From: Paenibacillus sonchi
GTDB lineage: Bacteria > Bacillota > Bacilli > Paenibacillales > Paenibacillaceae
Assembly: GCF_016772475.1 (NCBI RefSeq)
Contig: NZ_CP068595.1
Coordinates: 7,130,001 to 7,194,000 of the forward strand
Direction: 5' to 3'
Length of the DNA stretch: 64,000 bases
In this document: one piece after another, positions 1 to 8,440 of the stretch
How the letters are laid out: each line of letters begins with the position of its first letter
How positions within the stretch are numbered: position 1 is the first letter of the stretch
Program-made: the position numbers and the translations under genes
The notes under the pieces: generated by a model
Seen by the model: only the letters and a program-made list of their open reading frames with translations
The model's database searches: none
Told to the model about the DNA's origin: nothing

Positions 1-929
1 TATTTTGCACATACTAATGTTCTTATCATTGGCAAACAAGCAGCAGAAAACGGAATTGAAGAAATTCTGGACACTTATTACCGTAATCCTGACGCACGGG
101 AAACTGTTAAGGTCTTGGTAGCCAATGGCGAAGCCAGAGATTTTTTGAATAAGCTGATCCCCCGGAGAAGCTTCCCGGCAGAGCGTTATCCGATATCCTG
201 CAAAAAAATAAGCAGTTAAGTTCGTTTTATCCTTCGGCATCCGTACATGAACTGGCGCTCGGCATCAGTTCCGACAGCGGCGCAGCTGGAGTTCCAGAAG
301 TATCTATCACAGGCACTGACAGCTCCAATTTGGAATCAGCAAGTGTATACCAACAGACCTCGACCAGCAGTAAATTAAAAATTTCCGGGTTAAGCGTCTT
401 CCAGAAGGCAAAAATGGTTGGAACACTGGAGCAAAACGAGAGTATGGGAATCTCCTGGCTGACCAACCGTATACGTTTGACCATATTAAGTTATAAAAGT
501 AAGGATGATACCGATGTGTCCGCATTTCTGGTCCGCAACGCGAAGGTTAAAGTTACACCAGTAAAAAAAGCCCTGCATTATACATTAAAAGTCAAGGCTA
601 AAGTGGTTGTAGGTGAGTTTTTGGAGACCACTACACATGAAGATCTATTAAAAACGCAAGATGTTAAGAAGCTGGAGCAGCAGGCAGAGCAGATCATCCG
701 CACGCAAATCCTGGACGGCTGGAAAGCTGTACAGCACCTAAAAATAGACCTTGTGGGAATCGGCAATAAAATCCACCGCAAATCCCCCAAGGATTGGAAA
801 AGATTAAAAGAAAGCTGGCCCGATGAAATAGCAAACATGGACCTGGACGTCGATGTAAAAGTGAACCTGAAACGGCCCGGTTTATTTCAGAGTTCATTCA
901 GCCGGCTGCTCGAATCCGAAGATGATTAA
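1..929 (+). pseudogene. Ger(x)C-family spore germination lipoprotein, C-terminal part, frameshifted
   Basis: The reading frame enters from the left edge (YFAHTNVLIIGKQAAENG...) and runs in frame 1 to about 157, then continues in frame 3 as PPEKLPGRALSDILQ to the stop at 927-929. The join falls in a run of five C (159-163); six would restore one frame. The sequence resembles the C-terminal Ger(x)C domain of GerAC/GerBC/GerKC, the lipoprotein subunit of germinant receptors in the spore inner membrane. The N-terminus and lipobox lie outside the window. The GerAB-type permease follows after 30 bases with its own ribosome site, the usual order of a ger receptor operon. Family assignment is good; the exact receptor (A, B or K) cannot be told. 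Confidence 0.8.
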
Positions 930-959
930 GGATTACTCACACAAACAGGAGATGAAATA

Positions 960-2068
960 ATGAGCCAACGGAATACAATCCGGGTATCAGAACTGGCCAT
1001 AGCTATTTCATTATTCGAGGTAGGCAGTACAACCTTATTTTTTATAGGGGGGAAGCTAAGCAGGACGCCTGGTTAGCCATGCTGACAGGGGCGTTGGCCG
1101 GTCTGTTCATGCTCCTAATACACTTGAGTATTCATCACCAGGAGCCCCATTTAGATCTGTTCCTATTGTTCCGCCGTTATATGGGGAAATATGTGGGGAC
1201 ATTCGTGAACCTTTTGTTTGCGGGCTACTTCGCCTATGAAGCCTCACGGAATTTACGCGATTTTGGCGAAATCACGGTAATGACTTTGTTAAACCGGACA
1301 TCGCTATGGATTATCATGCTGATCGTCATCCTGGTTATTTCCAATTCAGTCCGTTATGGACATAGAGTATTGTTTCTGATGTGTGTCATTTTTTTCCCCA
1401 TTATGTTAGCTAGTTATGTCCTGATCAGTATTCTGATTCCTGTCACCGGCATCTTCCACTTCGAATTCATGCTTCCGGTTTTGGAAGCCGGGTGGAAGCC
1501 CGTTCTTAATGCGGCTTTACCGGAGATTATCTCTTTTCCGTTCGGACAGGTTGTATTATTTCTTGTGTTTTTCCCCTATGCCCGCACCGAAAAAAAACTC
1601 AACAAAACTGTGATTACCAGTTATGTCCTTACAGCACTCTCACTAACATTTATTAATCAATTGAACATTTTTGTCCTGGGTCCAAAGATTGCGCTATACA
1701 GCACTCTGCCACTTCTGGAAACCGTCCAATTGATTGACTTGGCGGAAGTGTTTGAGCGGATGGACGCTCTATTCACCATGCTGCTTTTTCTTGGATTGGG
1801 TGTTAAAATGGGAGCTTTTTTTAATGGTGCCGTAATCGGACTCGAAAAAATAACCGGTGTTGCTTATAAAAAATGGGTGGTGCCTGTAGCCATTCTAATT
1901 TACGGAATGGCCTTCCTATCTCCAAATTATACCCATCATATCGTAACAGGCCGGCAAGTTGTATTAAATTACCTTTTCCCTGTTTTCCAGATTGTTCTTC
2001 CCTTGCTGCTGTTTATATTGATCCTTATCAGAAAGCGGAAAAAGCGGAGCAAACCGTCCAGCTCATGA
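960..2068 (+). pseudogene. GerAB-type spore germination permease, frameshifted
   Basis: The start ATG at 960 has an AGGAG site eight bases upstream and begins MSQRNTIRVSELAIAISLFE. Frame 3 meets a stop after IGGKLSRTPG, while frame 2 continues naturally as GEAKQDAWLAMLTGALAG to 2068. The switch lies in a run of six G at 1047-1052, where seven would give IGGEAKQDAW. The joined product is about 369 residues with roughly ten membrane segments, the usual size of the GerAB/YndE amino-acid-permease-like germination subunit. The C-terminal tail is basic (RKRKKRSK). Two neighbouring ger genes both broken in homopolymers suggests read error rather than two independent mutations. Confidence 0.82.
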
Positions 2069-2227
2069 GAATACCTGAGGATTAGCGGTGGGTAGAGAAG
2101 ATCCCATGTCTTCTTCACTGGTTAATACTTCTTGGCTCAAAAGTCATCATCCAAACGAACGCGCACCGGTGAATACCGGCACGCGCAGGAGGTGCTGCTT
2201 AATATGCAGGTGGAGCAGCATTATGCA

Positions 2228-3244
2228 TTACACCAGCATCTTGCAGGAGCCGCGTTTCAGCAGCACCGCATCATACACAATATGCTGATTGCCTGAGCGT
2301 TCGGAAATGAGGTCAAACAGGACGCCTACGCTGGATAGGGCCATTTCTGTACCCGGCTGGCTGATGGTATCGAGGGATGGATGATAATATTCAGCCATCT
2401 CGATCCCGTCAAAGCCAAGAATGGAGATGTCATCCGGGATAGACAGCCCTGCGGTAAGCACGGCTTTGGCCGCGCCAATGGCAATCGTATCGGAGGCAGC
2501 AAAAATAGCCGTAAGTCCCTTATTCTTGTTGAGCAGTCTCCGCGCGGCATTGAATCCCGAGCTGGGACTGTATTCACAATCCTCAACCAGCCCGGCATCG
2601 TAGGGCAGACCATGCTCTTCCAGTGCTTTTTTGTAGCCCAAAAACCGCCGGTTGCCTGTGGTTTCATCCATTAAAGGAGACTTGGCCAGAAAACCGATAT
2701 TCTTATGCCCGAGGGAGATCAAATAATTGGTGGCCTTATAGGCTTCCTTCAATTCATTGATGATGACACTGGAGAAGATGGCGGGGTCCACCTCCTGTGT
2801 TGAAGTAATTGTCGTCAGCACAAAAGGAACCGTCAGCTGCTTGAACTTCTCTTCGGAATGATTATAGGTCCCGCCCATAAAAATAATCCCGCAAAGATTT
2901 TTCTCCTTGACCAGCTGAATCGCCGCATTGATTTCATCCGTACCATCCTCTACCTGCTGGATCAGAAACGGGTAACCCCGCAGATTGACCTGCCGCTCAA
3001 TTTCTTTGATCATGTTGGAGAAAAAAGGATTGGTAATTCCCTTGACCATGAGTGCAATGTTCTTGGACTGCGTAGTTTTCAAATTCCGGGCGTTGGAATT
3101 GGGAATATAATTGTATTCCTTAACCACACTCAGAACTTTTTCCCGTGTAGCTTTGCTCACCAGTCCCTTGTTGTTGATCACCCTGGAAACCGTGGAGATG
3201 CCGACACCTGAAATCCGCGCGATATCCTTGATATTTACGTCCAC
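2228..3244 (-). CDS. LacI-family transcriptional regulator
   Basis: The protein has 338 residues. An N-terminal helix-turn-helix and hinge helix (IKDIARISGVGISTVSRVIN, about residues 4-23) is followed by a periplasmic-binding-protein-like sensor domain (about 60-330), the full LacI architecture. It is the last gene of the minus-strand transporter operon, separated from the binding-protein gene by a strong hairpin. It probably controls its own importer and the divergent GH94/GH3 genes through the two AAACGTTT operators at 6871-6884 and 7070-7083. The effector is unknown; a sophorose-type sugar would fit the neighbours. Confidence 0.93.
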   Translation of the reverse strand: MDVNIKDIARISGVGISTVSRVINNKGLVSKATREKVLSVVKEYNYIPNSNARNLKTTQSKNIALMVKGITNPFFSNMIKEIERQVNLRGYPFLIQQVEDGTDEINAAIQLVKEKNLCGIIFMGGTYNHSEEKFKQLTVPFVLTTITSTQEVDPAIFSSVIINELKEAYKATNYLISLGHKNIGFLAKSPLMDETTGNRRFLGYKKALEEHGLPYDAGLVEDCEYSPSSGFNAARRLLNKNKGLTAIFAASDTIAIGAAKAVLTAGLSIPDDISILGFDGIEMAEYYHPSLDTISQPGTEMALSSVGVLFDLISERSGNQHIVYDAVLLKRGSCKMLV

Positions 3245-3268
3245 AATACTCCTCCATTTATGGGTAAA

Positions 3269-3292
3269 GGAGCTATATCGGACTATAGCTCC
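3269..3292 (-). terminator. Intercistronic hairpin between binding-protein gene and lacI
   Basis: A perfect nine-base inverted repeat (GGAGCTATA / TATAGCTCC) with a six-base loop lies between the binding-protein stop and the lacI start. It has only a short T tract on the minus side, so it is either a weak terminator or an mRNA-stabilising structure that lets the binding protein be made in excess over the regulator. Confidence 0.55.
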
Positions 3293-3313
3293 CCCACACC
3301 TGTTAACGTCCCC

Positions 3314-4888
3314 TTAATTGACAGGGACAAATTCAGCTAACTGCTTCTCTACTTCGGCAATGACCTTGTCAACTCCTGCTTTTTTCAGCTGTTCGCGGTA
3401 ATCTGCAACCGCTGCTTTGGGATCTTTGCTTGTTTTGCCGAGCATCAGCTGAATGCCAAGCTGTGAATTCACGTTGGAAATGGCGGCAATTTCCGTGCTT
3501 ACATTCGACGGATCAAAGCTGAAGCCATTGTAAGGGTCATCGATAGCGACTTTGTCCCACTCCGCATACAGGGAGTTGCGGATTGGATTTTCTGTATCGC
3601 TTGGAACCACAAATTTGTCATTCCGCAGGGACCAGGCCGAGAAGCCGCCGGCATCCGTTTTTTCGTTATAGCCCGGAGGGTTTTTTCTCACACCGTTGTC
3701 CATAACATATTGCTTGCCTTCGATTCCATATTGAATGAGATTGTAGTAGCTCTCATCGGTCATGAACTTCTCAATTACCATCAGGGAGCGTTCCGGATTG
3801 GCCGAGTTGGTGCTGATTACGGTCGAGTTGTCAACGCCCATCTTGCGTTTGATTTTTTTATTGGCTTCAGCAAATGTGAAGAAGTAAGGATCTGATTCCG
3901 GCTGCGCCTTCATATCCGCACCATACTGGCCGATCCAGTCCTGGGCATGCGTCAGATAACCTGCCGAATTTGCTGCGCGGAAGTTATCCTTGCCGCCAAG
4001 GGTGGCAGACAGCACATCTTTACTCCAATATCCTTTATCTGCCCATTCACGCATCTTCACGGCCCAATCCTCGAACTCCTGGGTGAAGGCCGGATGGAAG
4101 ACGGTTTTATAATCCTCGGGACTCTTGGTCACCAGGTTAAGCTCGGTTGAAGATATACCAGGTGCATTCAGCCACATATCTGTAGTATCGACCAGCATTC
4201 TGTACATATTCTGCGCATCTTCAGCTTTGCCGTTAATTGGAGGGAACGATTCATTGGCAACCACATTATCCATATATTTAACCATATCATCTATCGAGCT
4301 GATTTTATCCATACCGTATTTCTTCAGCAGGTCAGAACGGTAAGCATAGCCGGTAGGCGTGTATTCGCTGTACAGACTCGGAACGCCATAAATTCTGCCC
4401 TTGTACTTGGTATTTTCCCAGACACTGGCCGGGATTTCCGCCTTCAGCTTCGGAGCCACTTTGTCGAGCATATCTGTAATATCCACCAATGCGCCTTCAC
4501 TGGCCAATGTAAAATAGGACACGGGCGCTCCCGGAGAGGCATGCGACAGATCAAACTTTTCGCCGGAAGCAAACAGCAGCGGGTACTTGGTCGCCGTATC
4601 CGGCCAGTCGATATACTTTACTTCAATACTGGCATTGAGATCTGCCTTCAGTTTTTTGTTAATCTCGGCAAGAATAGCCTTATTGGCGACCCCTTCACTC
4701 CCCCACAGATAATACACCAGCTTGGCTTCCTTCGAAGTATCGACTCCACCGGTGTTAGCAGCCGTTCCGGGTGTTCCCGACGCTGCCGGTGCATTGCCGG
4801 ACTCATTGTTTTTGGATGAACAGGCTGCCAATACCCCGGTAAGCATGAGGACAGCGATTAAAGAAGACGCAAGTTTTTTACCTTTCAT
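3314..4888 (-). CDS. Lipoprotein solute-binding protein of an oligosaccharide ABC importer
   Basis: The protein has 524 residues with a lipoprotein signal (basic start, hydrophobic stretch, lipobox LAAC with Cys at about residue 23), then an Asn/Ser/Gly-rich linker and a large extracellular binding-protein domain of the LplA/YtcQ type. It would be anchored on the outer face of the membrane and hand sugar to the two permeases encoded just upstream in the same operon. No ATPase gene is linked, which is common for this importer class because a shared MsmX-type ATPase energises several systems. By synteny with Listeria the ligand may be beta-1,2-gluco-oligosaccharides; that is inference. Confidence 0.92.
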   Translation of the reverse strand: MKGKKLASSLIAVLMLTGVLAACSSKNNESGNAPAASGTPGTAANTGGVDTSKEAKLVYYLWGSEGVANKAILAEINKKLKADLNASIEVKYIDWPDTATKYPLLFASGEKFDLSHASPGAPVSYFTLASEGALVDITDMLDKVAPKLKAEIPASVWENTKYKGRIYGVPSLYSEYTPTGYAYRSDLLKKYGMDKISSIDDMVKYMDNVVANESFPPINGKAEDAQNMYRMLVDTTDMWLNAPGISSTELNLVTKSPEDYKTVFHPAFTQEFEDWAVKMREWADKGYWSKDVLSATLGGKDNFRAANSAGYLTHAQDWIGQYGADMKAQPESDPYFFTFAEANKKIKRKMGVDNSTVISTNSANPERSLMVIEKFMTDESYYNLIQYGIEGKQYVMDNGVRKNPPGYNEKTDAGGFSAWSLRNDKFVVPSDTENPIRNSLYAEWDKVAIDDPYNGFSFDPSNVSTEIAAISNVNSQLGIQLMLGKTSKDPKAAVADYREQLKKAGVDKVIAEVEKQLAEFVPVN

Positions 4889-4964
4889 TGAGTAAGCCTC
4901 CCTTTTCTCTTCTATTTATGAATTCCTTCATTTATAATAAACGCCTCTGATAAGATGACGTCCA

Positions 4965-5870
4965 TTAACCCTTTACCGCCCCGATCGTAAGGCCCGTTAC
5001 GAAATAACGCTGTACAAACGGATACAGGAGAATAATCGGCCCGGTGGCCAGCACCGCTGTCGCCATCTTGATGGATTGCGTTGGAAGATCAGCCGTATTA
5101 ATAACCGCCCCCGAGTTGATCAAAGCCCCAAGGTTCGTCTGGTTGACCATGCGCTGCAAAAAGTATTGAAGCGGAAATTTATCGGGGCTGTCCATGTACA
5201 GCATCCCGTTATACCACTCATTCCAAAAGCCCAGCGCCGAGAAAAGTCCAATCGTAGCCAGGGAAGGAACCGCAAGCGGAATGAAAATCCGCCAATAGAT
5301 ACGGAAATCGCCGGCACCGTCAATAGTTGCAGATTCATATAAGGAATCTGGAATCGCTTTCATGAAGTTGCGCATCAGGAAGATGGACCATGCGCCAACC
5401 ACACCCGGCAGAATCATAGCGAACAGGTTGTCCTTCAGGTGGAGGTGTTTGACCATGAGAATATAGGTTGGGATCAAGCCGCCGCTAAAGAGCGTCGTGA
5501 AGTAAATCAGGAAAGAAAAGAAGTTGCGGTATTTGAAGTCCTTGCGGTTGAGCACGAACCCGGCCATCGACATCATAAACAATCCAAGTACCGTACCCAC
5601 TACGGTAATAATAATAGTGACCTGATAAGCGTCCAGCAGCTGAGTAGAGTTGCCCAGCAGCATTTTGTAAGCCTTGAGGGAGACTTCCTTTGGCAGCAGC
5701 TTATAGCCCTCGCGGACAATTTCCTGCTCGTTCATGAACGAGGAGGAGATCATTAGGGCAAAAGGAAATAGGCATACCAGGGCAAAAAAGGTGATGCTGA
5801 CATAACTGACCCCTTTGACAATGAGGCTTCCGGAGTCCTGTTTGATGGTTGTTTTTTCCACGGATATCAC
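4965..5870 (-). CDS. ABC sugar importer permease, LplC type
   Basis: The protein has 301 residues and six predicted membrane segments. The cytoplasmic EAA loop (YESATIDGAGDFRIYWRIFI) contacts the ATPase, and the protein ends with the GAVKG tail typical of this permease class. It starts 19 bases after the stop of the partner permease and lies upstream of the binding-protein gene, so the order is permease, permease, binding protein, regulator. Confidence 0.93.
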   Translation of the reverse strand: MISVEKTTIKQDSGSLIVKGVSYVSITFFALVCLFPFALMISSSFMNEQEIVREGYKLLPKEVSLKAYKMLLGNSTQLLDAYQVTIIITVVGTVLGLFMMSMAGFVLNRKDFKYRNFFSFLIYFTTLFSGGLIPTYILMVKHLHLKDNLFAMILPGVVGAWSIFLMRNFMKAIPDSLYESATIDGAGDFRIYWRIFIPLAVPSLATIGLFSALGFWNEWYNGMLYMDSPDKFPLQYFLQRMVNQTNLGALINSGAVINTADLPTQSIKMATAVLATGPIILLYPFVQRYFVTGLTIGAVKG

Positions 5871-5889
5871 CCCTGTTTCGTATCTGAGC

Positions 5890-6825
5890 TTAGAACAACG
5901 CGCTGTCCGGTTCGATCTTGCGTACGATAAAGTTAACCACCAGCACCAGAATCAGGCCAAATAAGGATTGGTAGAAGCCCACCGCTGCACCCATAGAGAA
6001 GTTGAATTGCCCCACCAGCGAACGGAAGACATAGGTATCAATAATATCCGTCTGCGGATACAGCACGGAGTTGGTGCCAATCAGATTATAGAACAGGTCG
6101 AAGGAGCCTTTGAGAATGCCGCCCATCCCGAACAACAGGAGCAGAATGAAGGTAGGCTTCAGGATCGGCAGGGTCATGTAGCGAATCCGCTGCCAGGTGG
6201 TGGCCCCATCCATATATGCCGCCTCATACAAGTCATGATTAATCCCTGTGATCGTAGCCAGATAGACAATCATACCGTATCCGGTTCCGGCCCATATCTT
6301 GAAGGCCACGATAATATACTTCCAAATGCCCGGATCGGAATAGAACTCGTAACGGTCCAGCCCGGCGCCCGCAAGTATTGTATTGATAAAACCGGAGTTG
6401 AAGTTGAAGATATTGTAGGCGAACACGCCGACGATAACCATGGAAATGAAGTTGGGAAGGAGAATGACAGACTGGGAAACCTTCTTGAACCATCTGCCCG
6501 ATATTTCAGACAGCATAATGGCAAACACAATCTGAATGATATTCCCCAGGGCGAGGAAAACAATGTTGTAGAGCAGTGTATTTTTCGTAATATTCCAGAG
6601 ATCACCGTTCTGCACCAGGAACTCGAAGTTCTTCAGGCCAATAAAATCGCTTCCAAAAATCCCCTTATTGAGATTGTAATCCACGAATGCGACATAAGCG
6701 CCAGGCATGACAGCATAGTGAAAGATCAGGAAATACAGCAGTACAGGCAGCAGCATGAGGAAAAGAACCTTATTCTTCATCACTTCCCGGACAATATTCC
6801 GGCCCGCCAGCTTAACTCTTGTCAA
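5890..6825 (-). CDS. ABC sugar importer permease, LplB type
   Basis: The first gene of the minus-strand operon. An open frame reaches 6942, but the likely start is the TTG at 6825 (or 6828), because GGAGGTG lies four to seven bases upstream; this gives about 311 residues, the usual LplB size. It has about six membrane segments and an EAA loop (YEAAYMDGATTWQRIRYMTL). Expression probably comes from the promoter at 6913-6942 and is blocked by the LacI-type operator between that promoter and the start. Confidence 0.88.
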   Translation of the reverse strand: MTRVKLAGRNIVREVMKNKVLFLMLLPVLLYFLIFHYAVMPGAYVAFVDYNLNKGIFGSDFIGLKNFEFLVQNGDLWNITKNTLLYNIVFLALGNIIQIVFAIMLSEISGRWFKKVSQSVILLPNFISMVIVGVFAYNIFNFNSGFINTILAGAGLDRYEFYSDPGIWKYIIVAFKIWAGTGYGMIVYLATITGINHDLYEAAYMDGATTWQRIRYMTLPILKPTFILLLLFGMGGILKGSFDLFYNLIGTNSVLYPQTDIIDTYVFRSLVGQFNFSMGAAVGFYQSLFGLILVLVVNFIVRKIEPDSALF

Positions 6826-6870
6826 CAAGCCCACCTCCAATTTGAGCGATAAACAGCGCAGCGAATGACA

Positions 6871-6884
6871 TGGAAACGTTTCTA
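6871..6884. promoter_or_regulatory. LacI-type operator 1
   Basis: TGGAAACGTTTCTA contains the perfect palindrome GAAACGTTTC. It sits downstream of the minus-strand promoter and upstream of the first permease. A near-identical site lies at 7070-7083. One base differs from the cre consensus TGNAANCGNWNNCA, so it could also bind CcpA weakly. Confidence 0.65.
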
Positions 6885-6912
6885 TGTTCTTCTTGGAACT
6901 CCCCTTGCGAAG

Positions 6913-6942
6913 AGCATACTCCCGAAATGTATGCGCTGTCAA
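6913..6942 (-). promoter_or_regulatory. Sigma-A-type promoter of the importer operon
   Basis: On the minus strand TTGACA (6942-6937) is followed after 18 bases by TATGCT (6918-6913). The start point would be near 6906, leaving a leader of about 80 bases that contains operator 1. Confidence 0.6.
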
Positions 6943-7069
6943 TTGAATTATTTTTTATTTTTCAAGGACAAAAATTACTATTTTTGTGTCAAATTTTGTA
7001 ATTACGTCTTTTCTTTAAAGAAGATTGACTTTTTTCCATCTTGCCGCTAAGATCGAGGTGAATCAGTAA

Positions 7070-7083
7070 TGAAAACGTTTCTA
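7070..7083. promoter_or_regulatory. LacI-type operator 2
   Basis: TGAAAACGTTTCTA repeats 12 of 14 bases of operator 1, on the side facing the GH94/GH3 genes. The rest of the 6826-7149 gap is AT-rich and shows no other gene. The pair suggests one LacI protein controls both directions. Confidence 0.6.
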
Positions 7084-7149
7084 TATCGTTTTTTGTGAAA
7101 ACTGTCCTCCCCCCTTTTATATAATTTCTTGTGATGAATTCCCCGTTAG

Positions 7150-8375
7150 ATTCCATTTACAGGTCATATTGACGAACAGGTGGTGTATCACCATGCGGCA
7201 GATGCTCTGCCCAGCCAGGAAGCCGAATCTGTTCTGGAGCATGTAAAGGCGGCAGTAGACACAACCTGTAAGCGCTTCCTGAAGGGAACTGCCCTCATCT
7301 CCTATGCCGGCGGCGACTGGGATGATACTTTGCAGCCAGCCGATGAAGCGCTGAAGACTGAGCTGGTCAGCGCCTGGACGGTTGCTTTGGCGTTCCAGGT
7401 CATCCGCAACCTGGCGGAGGTTACGGCATTCGACCCGGAATTCTCGGCAAAGCTTGCGGACATGGCGGAGCGGATGAAGGCCTCCTTCCACTCGCTGCTG
7501 ATTAAGGATGGGGTCATCGCCGGCTTTGCTTACTTCAAGGAGGCCGGGGCCATCGAATATATGCTTCATCCGCAGGACCATCAGACCGGAATCCGTTACC
7601 GCCTGCTGCCCATGACACGCAGCATCATTGCTGAGCTGGTGGACCCGGCACAAGCCGCAGCCAATCTGCGCCTGATCGATGAGCATCTGCAGTTCCCGGA
7701 TGGCGTACGCCTGGTGGACCGACCGGCCCGGTATGCAGGCGGAGTAAGCACCATCTTCCGCCGTGCCGAGCAGGGGGCCAATGTCGGCCGTGAAATCAGC
7801 CTGCAGTATGTGCATGCCCATATCCGGTATCTTGAGGCGGCCGCCAAGCTCGGTGAAGCAGACCGCGCCTGGAAAGGGCTGTTCCAGATTAATCCGATCC
7901 TGATCCAAGAGAACGTGCCTAATGCGAAACGGCGCCAGAGCAATATGTATTTCAGCAGTTCAGACGGTGAATTCCCCGACCGCTACAGCTATCACGAGCA
8001 TTTTGATCAGCTGCGCACCGGCAGCGTGGAAGTCAAAGGCGGCTGGCGGCTGTATTCCAGCGGCCCCGGCATTTATCTGAACCAGCTCATTTCGGGCATT
8101 CTGGGCATCCGCTTCACGGCAGACCGCCTTATTATGGACCCGGTTCTGCCGGCCGGCCTGGACGGACTGCACTTCACCTACCAATGCTTCGGCTGCATCC
8201 TGACCTTTGTTTATCACATCGGTTCAGGTCCGTCCCGCACACCTGAGCTGCGGGCAGAAGGCGTGGCTGTTCCCGTCCAGAGCCTCTCCAACCCGTATCG
8301 TCCAGGGGTGCAAGCATTGCCAAACGAACGGTGCCTGAGCTTGCGGACAGGGAACTGCACATCTATCTAAGATGA
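7150..8375 (+). pseudogene. GH94 phosphorylase remnant, probable 1,2-beta-oligoglucan phosphorylase, 5'-truncated and frameshifted
   Basis: Homologous-looking sequence begins abruptly after an in-frame stop at 7147-7149 with IPFTGHIDEQVVYHHAADAL and runs about 400 residues. It has the GH94 catalytic-region motif GGDWDDTLQP and the block GVSTIFRRAEQGANVGREIS, which I associate with the long (about 1,100-residue) 1,2-beta-oligoglucan phosphorylases. Some 700 N-terminal residues are therefore absent, and no start codon with a ribosome site is seen. Near the end a run of four G (8305-8308) needs a fifth to restore the tail ASIAKRTVPELADRELHIYL, ending at 8375. The enzyme would phosphorolyse beta-1,2-gluco-oligosaccharides to glucose 1-phosphate, which fits the importer and GH3 neighbours. 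Confidence 0.75.
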
Positions 8376-8440
8376 ACTTGCAAAGTTCAACTTATCTATC
8401 ACAATAACTTTCCAATGTGCCAAGGAAGAAGGAGTTGACC

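Noticed and set aside
2088..2288. Short plus-strand frame between gerAB-like gene and lacI
   Set aside because: Arg/Ser-rich composition, overlap with the lacI 3' end and no family match.
5968..6852. A 294-codon plus-strand frame opposite the permease gene
   Set aside because: It mirrors the antisense of a clear permease and has His/Gln-rich nonsense composition. The same applies to 15107-15853 and 56045-56875.
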